A stretch of DNA of 64,000 nucleotides from Chloroflexota bacterium. GTDB taxonomy: Bacteria > Chloroflexota > Ktedonobacteria > Ktedonobacterales > JADMIN01. A program made the translations under genes and the position numbers. Below are positions 49,071 to 58,212 of the stretch, piece after piece. The stretch covers positions 1-64,000 of the forward strand of contig JAJPKE010000039.1 in assembly GCA_021323855.1 (NCBI GenBank). Direction: 5' to 3'. The notes under the pieces were generated by a model, which had not been told where the DNA came from, ran no database searches, and saw only the letters and a program-made list of their open reading frames with translations. Numbering within the stretch: position 1 is the stretch's first letter; every line of letters begins with the position of its first letter.

Positions 49071-50150
49071 CTATGCCCAGCGGAAGGCGCGCACGGAGAT
49101 GATGAGCGCGGCGACCATCCAGGCCGCGATAATGAGCAAGTCAGTCTGTACACCCGCGAGGCCCACGCCGTTGTTGATGATCTGGCGCAGCGCATCGTTG
49201 ACGTAGGTCAGCGGCATTGCCTTGATGACCGGCGCCAGGAAGGCCGGCGCGTTGTTTGTCGGGAAGTATGAGCCGCCGAGGAACATCATGGGGAAGCTGA
49301 CCAGAATAGTAATAGTCGCCGCCGTCTCCGGTGTCTTGGCGAAACTACCGGCGATGAAGCCCAGCGCCATCATCATCAGCGCCCCCAGTATCACCGTCAC
49401 CAGCAGTGCCAGCCAGCTTCCTACCACCTGCACCCGGAAGGCGAAGATCGCCAGCGCCAGCAGCAGCGCGCATTGCGCCAGCGAGAGCAGCAGCCGCGCC
49501 AGCATCTGCGAGCTAATCAGTGTGGTGGGGCGCACCGGCGTTACCGCCAGCCGCTTCATGATGCCCTGCTGCCGCCACGCCACCAGCATCTCACCAACGC
49601 TGAGGTTGCCCCAGAGCAACACCAGGCCCAGCATGCCCGGCGTCAGCCAATCTATCTGGCGCAGGTTGTGGACGCTCACCGCGCGCTGATCCAACGATAC
49701 CACCGGCGCCCTGCCCGTTGCCTGCTGGTTGATTTCCGTCACGATGCTCTGCACCGCCATCTGCGCCGACGCCTGGGTCGCGGGATTGCTCTGGTCATAG
49801 TACACCTGAATCGCCGCGTGGCCCTGCGCCAGATTCGCCCCGAAGCCGGGCGTCAACACGATGACGGCGTTGCGGTTGCCGTCGCGTAGCGCCTGCACCT
49901 CGCTCGATTGTGAGCCAGTATAGACCGTCAGCGAGTTGCTCTTTTTGAGCTGCGCCACCACTTGCGCGCTCACCGGCGATTGATCCTCATTGACGACGCC
50001 CAGCACCAGCTTGAACGATCCATTGTGGCCGAGGAGCAGCCCGAAGATAATCATTGAGATTACTGCCAGGCCCAGGCTGGAGACCAGCAGCATCCTATTG
50101 CGCCGCAACATCGTGACCCCGGCGCGCACCAATGCAACAAACGATTTCAT
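49071..50150 (-). CDS. ABC-2 type exporter permease
   Basis: 359 residues; start ATG 50150 after AAAGGAGG. One N-terminal membrane helix (LVSSLGLAVISMIIFGLLLG), a large extracellular domain (about 45-165) and five C-terminal helices, the last two ending in PLTYVNDALRQIINNGVG: the typical DrrB/YhgE-type ABC-2 permease. Together with the ATPase gene directly upstream it forms an export pump for lipids or drugs. A TCS lies divergently; see 51727. An apparent N-terminal extension upstream would read through C-rich repeats and was not used. Confidence 0.88.
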   Translation of the reverse strand: MKSFVALVRAGVTMLRRNRMLLVSSLGLAVISMIIFGLLLGHNGSFKLVLGVVNEDQSPVSAQVVAQLKKSNSLTVYTGSQSSEVQALRDGNRNAVIVLTPGFGANLAQGHAAIQVYYDQSNPATQASAQMAVQSIVTEINQQATGRAPVVSLDQRAVSVHNLRQIDWLTPGMLGLVLLWGNLSVGEMLVAWRQQGIMKRLAVTPVRPTTLISSQMLARLLLSLAQCALLLALAIFAFRVQVVGSWLALLVTVILGALMMMALGFIAGSFAKTPETAATITILVSFPMMFLGGSYFPTNNAPAFLAPVIKAMPLTYVNDALRQIINNGVGLAGVQTDLLIIAAWMVAALIISVRAFRWA

Positions 50151-50173
50151 GGAAAATACCTCCTTTGTCAAAT

Positions 50174-50216
50174 CCTCACCCCCAACTCCCTCTCCCGCGA
50201 GGAGAGGGGCCGTGAG
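50174..50216. repeat. Family A-related hairpin
   Basis: cctcacccccaactccctctcccgcgaggagagggg with arms ctctcccgcgaggagag; lies in the upstream region of the ABC-2 permease gene, 24 bases before its start. Confidence 0.8.
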
Positions 50217-50263
50217 GCGAAGTGACAGGTGTTCGGTTAGATAGCAACTAGACGGGCGTGTTC

Positions 50264-50354
50264 TGGCTCCCCTCTCCCGCGCCCGCACAAGCTGGACGCG
50301 CCGCTTCTCTGTCCCCCCTCTCCCGCGCACGGGGGAGGGGCTGGGGGTGGGGGC
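50264..50354. repeat. Family A C-rich repeat, copy 4, with a partial copy
   Basis: A half copy (ggctcccctctcccgcgcccgc, 50264-50285) is followed by a full copy (50311-50354) ending right at the ATPase stop codon at 50355. Confidence 0.9.
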
Positions 50355-51329
50355 CTATTCCCGTAGCGCGCGGCCCGTCAGCTTGAGAAAGACATCTTCG
50401 AGTGTCGGCGTGTGAATCTGGATGTGATCGAGCGTGCTGCCGTTGGCGTTGGCTGTTTTGAGCAGCGCCACCAGCGTTTGCTCGACATCGCTGGTATAAA
50501 TCAGCGTGCGTTCGAGGCCGTGGCGCGCTTCGGTGGCGCCGGGCAGCGCACGCAATGTGTGTAATGGCGCCTCTGGCGTGAGCTGGCACTCGATGGTGGC
50601 GCTGGCGCCGAGCGACGCAATCAGGCCGGATGGCGTATCCTCCGCGATAATCTGGCCGTGGTCCATGATGGCGATGCGGTCGCAGAGCATCTGCGCCTCG
50701 TCCATGAAATGCGTCGTCAGGATGATCGTTTTGCCGCGCTCGCGCAGCCGCAGCACCGTATCCCAGAGCATGCGCCGGCTCTGGGGATCGAGGCCGGTAG
50801 TCGGCTCATCCAGAAATACCAGTTCGGGGTCGTTGACCAGCGCAAGGGCCAGCGCCAGCCGTTGCCGCTGCCCGCCGGAGAGGTCCTGCGGATAGCTGCG
50901 CGCCTTCTCTTCCAGCGCCACCTCGCGCAGCAGATCGCTGGTGGCGAGCGCCCTGGGGAAGAGCGCGCCGAAGAGCGTGATTGTCTCGCGCGCGGTAAGT
51001 TCAGGGAAGAGCGTCGTCGCCTGCAACTGCACGCCGATACGCTGCTGCATGGCGCGGCGCTGGCGCCTCACATCCAGCCCGGCGACCGTCGCCTGGCCAG
51101 CGTCCGGCCTGCGGATGCCTTCGAGCATCTCCAGTGTCGTGGTCTTGCCCGCGCCGTTGGGGCCGAGCAGCCCAAAGATTTCGCCGCGCCGCACCTGAAA
51201 ACTGACCTCGTTCACAGCAATCTGTTTGCCGTAGCGCTTCGTCAGCCCCTCTGCGTTCACCATCAATCCAGTGGCGCCAGTGTTTTGTTCGCTCGCCACC
51301 TGCTTCATCTGTTCTATCTGTCTGACCAT
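50355..51329 (-). CDS. ABC exporter ATP-binding protein (DrrA/CcmA-like)
   Basis: 324 residues. Walker A GPNGAGKTT, signature DLSGGQRQ, Walker B ELVFLDEPTTGLDP and switch TTHFMDEAQMLCD. The C-terminal region (LPGATEARHGLERTLIYTSD) is the regulatory domain of DrrA-type ATPases. The gene lies directly upstream of the ABC-2 permease (205 bases, filled with repeats). An adjacent divergent NarL-type TCS suggests drug- or envelope-stress-induced export. The first 25 residues are Gln/Glu-rich. Confidence 0.9.
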   Translation of the reverse strand: MVRQIEQMKQVASEQNTGATGLMVNAEGLTKRYGKQIAVNEVSFQVRRGEIFGLLGPNGAGKTTTLEMLEGIRRPDAGQATVAGLDVRRQRRAMQQRIGVQLQATTLFPELTARETITLFGALFPRALATSDLLREVALEEKARSYPQDLSGGQRQRLALALALVNDPELVFLDEPTTGLDPQSRRMLWDTVLRLRERGKTIILTTHFMDEAQMLCDRIAIMDHGQIIAEDTPSGLIASLGASATIECQLTPEAPLHTLRALPGATEARHGLERTLIYTSDVEQTLVALLKTANANGSTLDHIQIHTPTLEDVFLKLTGRALRE

Positions 51330-51726
51330 GTTGCTGACCTCACTTCCTCACTTCGCCGTCGTCTTCGCCTTGCGATTCCAACCGGATCACAACAGGATTG
51401 TGTCTGTCGCTGCTGCAAGTGTAGCCGCGAAGGAGTGGATGGCGCGCGTGTCAGTGGTCATGTTCGGCGGCATATTTCTGGTGGTTTCCGGCGCGCTGAA
51501 CGCTATGGCGAGCGATAGAGCGGTCGCGCGGCTGCACACACTCTTTCTCTATCGTTGGTCATGGTTGTGGGCGGGAGAACGCATGACCGGAGATAGAGGC
51601 GGCGCGCACAACACGCGGATATAATGGGGATATTCCTATACTCCCCTCTCCCGCGCACGGGGGAGGGGACGGGGGTGGGGGCTAAGGGTGAGGTCTCCGT
51701 CATCCCAAGAAGTTAAGGTGTCACTC
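51330..51726. other. Divergent promoter region with a C-rich repeat
   Basis: No gene. Carries the promoters of the divergent ABC exporter and kinase genes, and family A copy 5 (51641-51682) 45 bases before the kinase start. Confidence 0.5.
51641..51682. repeat. Family A C-rich repeat, copy 5
   Basis: ctcccctctcccgcgcacgggggaggggacgggggtgggggc, same orientation as the 43851 copy. Confidence 0.9.
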
Positions 51727-53076
51727 ATGGCAAAGCGTGAACTACCGTTACTCATCGTAGACGAGAATCCCACCGGCCTGCATGGCTGGATGCTGGATAT
51801 GACCACCTATCTGACGCTGGCAGGCGGCTATCTGGTGGCCATCCTCACCGCTGGACATCTGACCCTGCTGGGATTCACACTGCTCTCTGCGGGCAATCTC
51901 GTCTGGGCCTATTGCTTCCATCGCCTCTCTCACGTCGAGAGCGACGCGCTGCTCGTCGGGCTGACGGCGGCTTTGATCGTGCTGACGCTGCTCCTGTTGG
52001 AGTTGCCCCGCATGGGCATCGGGTTTGACTGGCTCCTGCCCATCATCACCATCTGCATCATCGGCGTGATCTATGCGCCGCGCATTTCCATCAGCCTGAG
52101 CGTTGCCATCTGGCTTGGCGTCACGCTGGTGCTGTGGACGCTGGATAACGGCCACAACATGCGGGATTTCGTGCAAACCCAACTGACGTTGCTGCCCGCC
52201 GCCATCTTCGCTTTCGTTTTTGTCTTCCTCCTGCGCCAGCAATATGCCCAGCGCAAACGCGCCGAGGCGCTGGTGGCGCAGCTCGAAGCGGCGCAGCAAC
52301 AACTGCGCCGCTATGCCGGTGAAGTGGAGGAGCTGACCATTACCCGCGAACGCAACAGCATGGCGCGCGAGATTCACGATACGCTCGGCCACTATCTGAC
52401 CATCCTTGCCGTCAAGCTGGAAACGGCGACGAAACTGGATGAACACGGCGATCCACGGCTGCGCGAGGAGTTGCAGGAGGCGCGGCGCGTGGCAGGTGAG
52501 TGCCTGCTGGAAGTGCGCCGTTCGGTGGCGGCGCTGCGCCCTACGTCGCTCTCCTCGCTGCGATTGGATGAGGCGCTGGCACGGCTGGTGGCGGAGTTTG
52601 AGGCCACCACCCCCGCAACGCAGGTGACGCTCGACGCCGAAGGGGACTTGCAGGCGCTGACGCCGGAGCTACGGCTGGCGCTCTATCGCTCGGCGCAGGA
52701 ATCGCTGACCAATATTCGCAAGCATGCCCAGGCGACAAAGGTGTTGCTGCGCGTGCGTGTAGAGGGTGCGCGCGCCGAACTGCTAGTGCGCGATAATGGC
52801 ATTGGCGCGGCGAACGATGGGCATGAGCCGGGTTTTGGTCTCCTGGGTATGCGTGAACGTATCGCGCTGCTCAGCGGCACGGTCAGCGCTGGGCCGGACC
52901 CCGAACGCGGCTGGCGCGTTGAGGTTTCCTTCCCGCTTCCTGAGCAACCAGTGGAACCAGCGCCGGAGGCCACGCCTGATGTGAGCCGCGATGCGACCAA
53001 CCAGGACAGCCAGGACAACCAGGACAACCAGGGAATTGCTGCTGGAGGGCGGGATTGTTTTCATGCGGAAGTATGA
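51727..53076 (+). CDS. NarL/DesK-type sensor histidine kinase
   Basis: 449 residues; the start ATG at 51727 follows AAGGTG. Six N-terminal membrane helices (about 30-190) form the sensor. HisKA_3 segment ITRERNSMAREIHDTLGHYL carries the phospho-His (His217), and the ATPase part has SAQESLTNIRKHAQAT (N box) and NGIGAANDGHEPGFGLLGMRERI (G boxes). The C-terminus holds an in-frame repeat (NQDSQDNQDNQG). A NarL regulator follows 23 bases on, so the two form a two-component pair; the divergent ABC exporter is the obvious target. The signal may be membrane stress. Confidence 0.92.
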   Translation: MAKRELPLLIVDENPTGLHGWMLDMTTYLTLAGGYLVAILTAGHLTLLGFTLLSAGNLVWAYCFHRLSHVESDALLVGLTAALIVLTLLLLELPRMGIGFDWLLPIITICIIGVIYAPRISISLSVAIWLGVTLVLWTLDNGHNMRDFVQTQLTLLPAAIFAFVFVFLLRQQYAQRKRAEALVAQLEAAQQQLRRYAGEVEELTITRERNSMAREIHDTLGHYLTILAVKLETATKLDEHGDPRLREELQEARRVAGECLLEVRRSVAALRPTSLSSLRLDEALARLVAEFEATTPATQVTLDAEGDLQALTPELRLALYRSAQESLTNIRKHAQATKVLLRVRVEGARAELLVRDNGIGAANDGHEPGFGLLGMRERIALLSGTVSAGPDPERGWRVEVSFPLPEQPVEPAPEATPDVSRDATNQDSQDNQDNQGIAAGGRDCFHAEV

Positions 53077-53099
53077 GAACTATGAGATGTGGGTGAGGG

Positions 53100-53849
53100 A
53101 TGGCGATGGAACAGCAAGGCGAGACCGGCCAGCCGATACGGGTGATGCTGGTGGACGACCAGACGTTGCTGCGTGAGAGCTTTCAGCGGTTGCTGGAACT
53201 GGAAGGTGGCGACATCGAGGTCGTGGGGACGGCTGGCGACGGCGTTGAGGCGCTGGCGCTGGTGGAACGCCTGGCCGCTGCCGGGCGCCTGCCGCATGTC
53301 GCGCTGATGGATGTGCGCATGCCACATATGGACGGCGTGGAGGCGACGCGCCAGCTCTCCGCGCGTTTCCCCGATGTGCGCGTGCTGATCCTGACGACCT
53401 TCGATGAAGATGCGTATGTGCTGGACGGGCTGCGAGCGGGGGCCAAGAGCTATCTGCTCAAGGATGTCTCGGCGGCGCAACTGGTGGACGCCATCCGCAC
53501 GGTGCAGCGCGGCGGCTCACCGTTGCAGCCGTCGGTCGCCGCGAAACTCGTCGCACACCTGCGCCGTACCCCCGAACCCGCGCCCGAGCCTGCTACGCCG
53601 CCAGCGGAATCGGCGGCGACAGCCGCGCCAGCCCAGCACACAGGCGAACCGCCGCTCGAAGACCTCACCGACCGCGAACGCGAAATCCTGCGCTATGTGG
53701 CGCGTGGCGACAACAACCGCGAGATTGGTGAGGCGCTGTTCATCACCGAAGGCACCGTCAAGAACCATGTCTCCAACATCCTGAGCAAGCTGGGATTGCG
53801 CGACCGCACGCAGGCGGCGCTCTGGGCGCGCGAACACGGGCTGGCGTAA
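53100..53849 (+). CDS. NarL/LuxR-type response regulator
   Basis: 249 residues. Receiver: LVDDQTLL (Asp19-Asp20), LMDVRMPHMDG (Asp71), Lys121 in LLKDVSAAQ. An Ala/Pro/Glu-rich linker leads to a LuxR-type HTH (LTDREREILRYVARG, then TEGTVKNHVSNILSKL). It pairs with the kinase just upstream. The start is either ATG 53100 or ATG 53106 after GTGAGGG; the shorter form removes two residues. It should activate or repress the divergent exporter at 49071-51329. Confidence 0.92.
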   Translation: MAMEQQGETGQPIRVMLVDDQTLLRESFQRLLELEGGDIEVVGTAGDGVEALALVERLAAAGRLPHVALMDVRMPHMDGVEATRQLSARFPDVRVLILTTFDEDAYVLDGLRAGAKSYLLKDVSAAQLVDAIRTVQRGGSPLQPSVAAKLVAHLRRTPEPAPEPATPPAESAATAAPAQHTGEPPLEDLTDREREILRYVARGDNNREIGEALFITEGTVKNHVSNILSKLGLRDRTQAALWAREHGLA

Positions 53850-53958
53850 ATCTTATTTCCGCCTTGCGACTCATCCGCTGTATAACTCTACTATCGCTGG
53901 TGATTGTGAGATTGCGGCTATACTTTACCCTGTTGATCTATCGCATGAGGATATTTCT

Positions 53959-56900
53959 ATGGAACAGCGTGAGATTATTTATCGTGCGGCCAACGACCTG
54001 CGCGCGCAGGCGATGGCGCAGGCTGGCGTCGCCGTGGATGGGGCGCTCGAAGGGCGGGCGTTGCTGCAATTGCTCTGCGAGCGCAATCTGCTGGAGATTT
54101 GCGCGGAACGCCCGGACGCGCCGCTGCTTGGTGGCGCGTATGCCAGATTACAGGTCTACATTCCCAGCCAGCCCAACGAAGGCGGCTATATTTGGGTGAA
54201 TAAGACGTTAGAAGAGTCGCGCGCCATCTTCGCCATCGCGCATGAATTGGGGCATTTCATCCTGCATCGCGGCGAGCAAGCGATAGCCAATCCCAGGTGT
54301 AGCGAGGCGGAGGTGAATGAGCGCGCCGATAGCGCGGCCCTGCGCGCTGGTGCGCAGGTCGTCGAGGAATATAGCCCGCGCGTGCGGCGCGAGTTGGAGG
54401 CCAACGCCTTCGCCGCTGAACTGCTGGCCCCTTGCGGCGAGGTACGCCGCATGTTCACGCAGAACGCAGAGACCGGCATCGAGGATATCGCCGTGCGCTT
54501 CGGCATCTCCGCTACGCTGGCGCTGCGCCGCCTTCAGGACGCGGTACTTGCCGCGCCGCCAGCAGCCGCATTCGCCGCCAACGAGACAGCCCCCGTATCT
54601 ATTCCGGCGCCAACCGATCCACTGGCGCGGCTGGATGACTCACAGCGTGACGCCGCCTGCGCGCCAGGTCCGGCGCTGGTGATCGCGGGGCCGGGAACCG
54701 GCAAAACCGCCACGCTTGTCGGGCGCGCTGCGCATCTGCTCCAACAGGGCGCACAGCCGGAGACGATTCTGGCGTTGACCTTCTCCAATCGCGCGGCTGG
54801 TGAGATGCGCGAGCGGCTGATGGCCGCCGGTCTGCCGGCTGAGCGTTTGCCGATGATGACGATTCACGCCTTCGCCGCGTTGCTGCTGCGTTCGTATCCC
54901 AGCAATGTGCCACGCGCGCCCGGTGAGCCGCCGCTTGCGCCGGACTTTCGTATTCTCGACCAGGCGGATGCGTTGCTCTTGATGGAAGACCTGCTCAGCG
55001 AATTGCCGCTCCAGGCGTATCGCTCGCTGCGCCGCCCCTCGGCGCACCTGGGCGATCTATTGGAAGATTTCTCGCAGGCGCGCGACCGGCTGCTGACGCC
55101 GGAAGCCTACCTATCGCTGGTGGAGCAGATGACGCCCGCGCCAGACGAGGCGGTCGCTGCCTATCAGTTCTCCAAAGAGCAGAAGAAATCCGGCGGCAGA
55201 GCGTCTGTGCCGGAGCCGCCGGATGGCACATTCTGGCCTGATGGCACATTCTGGCCTGAAGATATCGCCAAAGCACGCGAGCGGGCGCGCGCCTATCAGG
55301 TGTGGGACCGGGCGCTACGCAGGCGCGGGCTGGTGGATTTCGGCGGGCTGATCGCCTGGGCGGTGGAACTGCTACGCGCCGCGCCAGAGGCGCTGGCAGA
55401 GGTGCGGCGGCGCTTTCCGCAGGTGTTGGTGGACGAGTTTCAGGACACCAATCACGCGCAATTCGAGTTGCTGCGGCTGGTGGCCGGCGAACAGGGCACT
55501 GGCCTCTGGGTCGTCGGAGACCGCAATCAGGCGATTTACCGCTGGCGTGGCGCGGCGCCATCCAACCTTACGCGGCTGGTCGAACACTATCCCGCGCTGC
55601 ACGTGCGCTCGCTGCGCTACTGTTATCGCTCGGTTCCGGCGATTGTCGGATTGCAGGCGGCGATGGTCAATGGCATGGACGAAACGGCGAATGTGGCGAA
55701 TGTGGCGAATGTGATGGGCGACGCGCAATCAATAGCGATATCAACAGTAATCACGGCGAAGCTCGTGCAGGTGCGCCGTCCGCTGGCGCTGACGCCGGTG
55801 CGCGCGGCGGGGGCGATGCCGCCGGTGCTGCGCTGCGAGTCATTTTCCCGCGATGTCGTCGAATATGCTGGCGTGGCCGAGGCGGTGCTGCGTCACCATC
55901 AGACGGGAGGGTACGCCTGGAAGGAGCAGGCGATCCTCTGCCGCACGAACAAACAGGTGGAGAAAGCGGCGCAGGCGCTGGCTGACCTCAATATTCCCAC
56001 GGCGCAGACCGGCCAGTTCTTCGAGCGGCCAGAGATCAAGAATGCGCTGTCGTTGCTGGCGCTGGCGGCTGGGCCGGACGCGCGTGGACTGCTGCGCGCC
56101 GATGTGCTGCTGGCGAGCGTAGGTGCGGCGGCTCCGGGGAGCGTGGCGCGGGTGGCGTTGCTGCGGCGGCTCTCCGCCAGCCAGAGCGCGCTGACGCCCA
56201 CCTATGGTTATCTTGCCAGCGCCGCCGGGTCGCTCAATCGCGCGCAGATAGCGGCTGGCGCTCCGGCGCTCTGGCCGCCCGATGCCTGCGCTGGTTTGTT
56301 GCGGCTGGATGGCGTGATTGGCGCGCTGGCGCGCGACCACAGCGGGCAGGTTGGCGGTGAACTGGCGCGATATCTGTTACGGCCCGGTGGCTATGCCTGG
56401 CGGCTGGCGCGCGTGGCCGACGGCCTCGATCAGCCAGGGGATGCGCAGGGACCGGGGGTGTGGCGGCGCGTGTCGCTGCCGGCGGCAGAGAGCGCGGCGC
56501 GGGCGCGCACGGCGCTGGCGGCGCTGGGTGAGCTGGTGCGGCTGGCCTTCGGCTTCGATCAACGCTGGGCCAGCGAAGACGAGTTTCGCCAGCGCCTCAG
56601 CCGTTCGGTGCGCCTGCACCGGCGCGGCGCGACAAAAGGCGCTTCGCCACAGCGCCCCACGCCGCTGGATACATTGATGTTGCCACCGGGTGCCGACAGT
56701 CTGGAGCATCCGCTGGCTGCGCATACCATCCGCACCGGCGCGCTACCCGACGCTCTTGCTGATGATCTCGGTGGTCCGGTGGCGGATGTGCAGTCGCCAG
56801 CAGCGGATGATGAGGAGCTGGCGCCTGCTGTGCGTTGTTTCCTGCGCTATCTGGATGCGTTGCGTGCGGCTCATGTGCAGGTGATGGTGCCAGCGGGTGA

Positions 56901-58212
56901 TGAGGATGTGGTGGCCGTGCTGACGCTCCATGCCAGCAAAGGGTTGGAGTTTCCGGTGGTCTATCTGCCGGGATTGACGCAGAAGCAGTTCGCTGGCTCC
57001 GGCGCTGGCGGCAAGAAGGTATGCCCGCCGGGATTTCGTGAGGAGGATGAGGCGGAGGAAGCGGCGGCGGAAAGTCTCAATCTCTTTTATGTCGGCGTGA
57101 CACGCGCCCGCGATGTCGTCGCGCTGACGCTGGCGCAGCACGACGCCCAGACGACGAAAAATTTGCTCAAGCCTGCCGCTGCTCTCAACCTGCTGGCGGA
57201 ATCGCTGGATTATCAACATGCCGCGCCGCTGCTGCCGGAGGCGCAACTGGCGGCGCTGGAACGGCGACTGGGCGATATATCAGCGCAAGCCGCTGGCGAC
57301 GACGATGAAGATGATGTGAGCGATATGGAAGGTGTGGGCGAGACAGGGGAGACGGGTGATGTGACGGCAACGGATGTGTCCGAAAGCAGCCAGCATGTCA
57401 GGCTGCGAACATACCCATTCTATGAGCTAGATCAGTACGTAAAGTGCCCACGCCAATATAAATACGCCCAGCGCTTTGGCTTGCTCGATCCACAGCACGA
57501 TGCCGTACAGCGGTTCCATCACTATATCGCCAGCGGGCGCACGGCGCTGCATTCACTGCGTCGTGACGCGCCGCACGCCGCATGGCCCGAAGCCGAACAG
57601 CAGTTGGACGCGCTCTGGGATGCGGAAGGTCCGACCGGACATGCCTATGAGACCTTTTATCGCAAGAGCGCCTGGGATATCCTGCGTGACGAGTGGAATT
57701 TGCTGTCTGCCTCAGAATCGCCCCTCGGCGCAGACCTGGAACTGAAGCTGACGGCAACGCTGAAGCAGTGCCGTGTACAGGTGACGGTGAATCGCATCAT
57801 GCAGCCGGACCCGGCGCTGGGCGCGGATGCGCCGGTGACGCTGGTGCGTGTGCATACCGGGCGGCCAAAGAGCAGCGATGAAAATGACCTCGATCTGTTG
57901 CTCTATTACCTCGCCTTCCGGCAGGAGCATCCCACGCAGCCGGTGCGTATTGCGCTGGCCTATAGCCGCGATACGCTGGCGTTGCATGAGCAGGGTGGCG
58001 TTACCACGACGGAGACGCTGACAGATGTGACGGAGAAAGTGCGCAAAGACGCCGAACGCTATCTCGCTGGCAAGCAGTCGCGCCTCAGCAAGCTGGACCG
58101 GGCGGCGCGGGGCATCGAGCGGGGGGCTTTCGCGCCGCACCCCTCAGACGACCGCTGTGCCGCCTGCGCCTTCTTTACGGTCTGCCCCGCCGACCCCGAA
58201 GAACAAGCGTGA
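53959..58212 (+). CDS. ImmA/IrrE-like metallopeptidase fused to UvrD helicase and a Cas4/AddB-like Fe-S domain
   Basis: 1417 residues. Residues 1-200: ImmA/IrrE-type peptidase; HELGH (95-99) with Glu147 in ELEANAFAAELLAP give the Zn site. Then a UvrD/PcrA superfamily 1 helicase: DDSQRDAA, Walker A 244-251 (GPGTGKTA), LTFSNRAAGEMRE, DEFQD (492-496), GDRNQAIYRWRG, LTLHASKGLEF and YVGVTRARD (about 1044). The C-terminus holds CPRQY (Cys1163) and C-x2-C-x5-C (1400, 1403, 1409), the AddB/Cas4 Fe-S signature. The nuclease positions expected to read D-x-R and D-Y-K-T-G are N1278-R and R1297-V-H-T-G, so it is probably nuclease-dead. Single gene after a NarL regulator. Confidence 0.88.
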   Translation: MEQREIIYRAANDLRAQAMAQAGVAVDGALEGRALLQLLCERNLLEICAERPDAPLLGGAYARLQVYIPSQPNEGGYIWVNKTLEESRAIFAIAHELGHFILHRGEQAIANPRCSEAEVNERADSAALRAGAQVVEEYSPRVRRELEANAFAAELLAPCGEVRRMFTQNAETGIEDIAVRFGISATLALRRLQDAVLAAPPAAAFAANETAPVSIPAPTDPLARLDDSQRDAACAPGPALVIAGPGTGKTATLVGRAAHLLQQGAQPETILALTFSNRAAGEMRERLMAAGLPAERLPMMTIHAFAALLLRSYPSNVPRAPGEPPLAPDFRILDQADALLLMEDLLSELPLQAYRSLRRPSAHLGDLLEDFSQARDRLLTPEAYLSLVEQMTPAPDEAVAAYQFSKEQKKSGGRASVPEPPDGTFWPDGTFWPEDIAKARERARAYQVWDRALRRRGLVDFGGLIAWAVELLRAAPEALAEVRRRFPQVLVDEFQDTNHAQFELLRLVAGEQGTGLWVVGDRNQAIYRWRGAAPSNLTRLVEHYPALHVRSLRYCYRSVPAIVGLQAAMVNGMDETANVANVANVMGDAQSIAISTVITAKLVQVRRPLALTPVRAAGAMPPVLRCESFSRDVVEYAGVAEAVLRHHQTGGYAWKEQAILCRTNKQVEKAAQALADLNIPTAQTGQFFERPEIKNALSLLALAAGPDARGLLRADVLLASVGAAAPGSVARVALLRRLSASQSALTPTYGYLASAAGSLNRAQIAAGAPALWPPDACAGLLRLDGVIGALARDHSGQVGGELARYLLRPGGYAWRLARVADGLDQPGDAQGPGVWRRVSLPAAESAARARTALAALGELVRLAFGFDQRWASEDEFRQRLSRSVRLHRRGATKGASPQRPTPLDTLMLPPGADSLEHPLAAHTIRTGALPDALADDLGGPVADVQSPAADDEELAPAVRCFLRYLDALRAAHVQVMVPAGDEDVVAVLTLHASKGLEFPVVYLPGLTQKQFAGSGAGGKKVCPPGFREEDEAEEAAAESLNLFYVGVTRARDVVALTLAQHDAQTTKNLLKPAAALNLLAESLDYQHAAPLLPEAQLAALERRLGDISAQAAGDDDEDDVSDMEGVGETGETGDVTATDVSESSQHVRLRTYPFYELDQYVKCPRQYKYAQRFGLLDPQHDAVQRFHHYIASGRTALHSLRRDAPHAAWPEAEQQLDALWDAEGPTGHAYETFYRKSAWDILRDEWNLLSASESPLGADLELKLTATLKQCRVQVTVNRIMQPDPALGADAPVTLVRVHTGRPKSSDENDLDLLLYYLAFRQEHPTQPVRIALAYSRDTLALHEQGGVTTTETLTDVTEKVRKDAERYLAGKQSRLSKLDRAARGIERGAFAPHPSDDRCAACAFFTVCPADPEEQA

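Noticed and set aside
51271..51624. Plus-strand open frame with hydrophobic N-terminus near the ABC/kinase divergence
   Set aside because: Starts antisense to the ATPase gene, with no ribosome site; hydrophobicity comes from the reversed codons.
53959..58212. CRISPR-associated Cas4 or an AddAB complex
   Set aside because: No cas1, cas2, repeat array or second Add subunit is present. The Fe-S domain is only a C-terminal part of a helicase.
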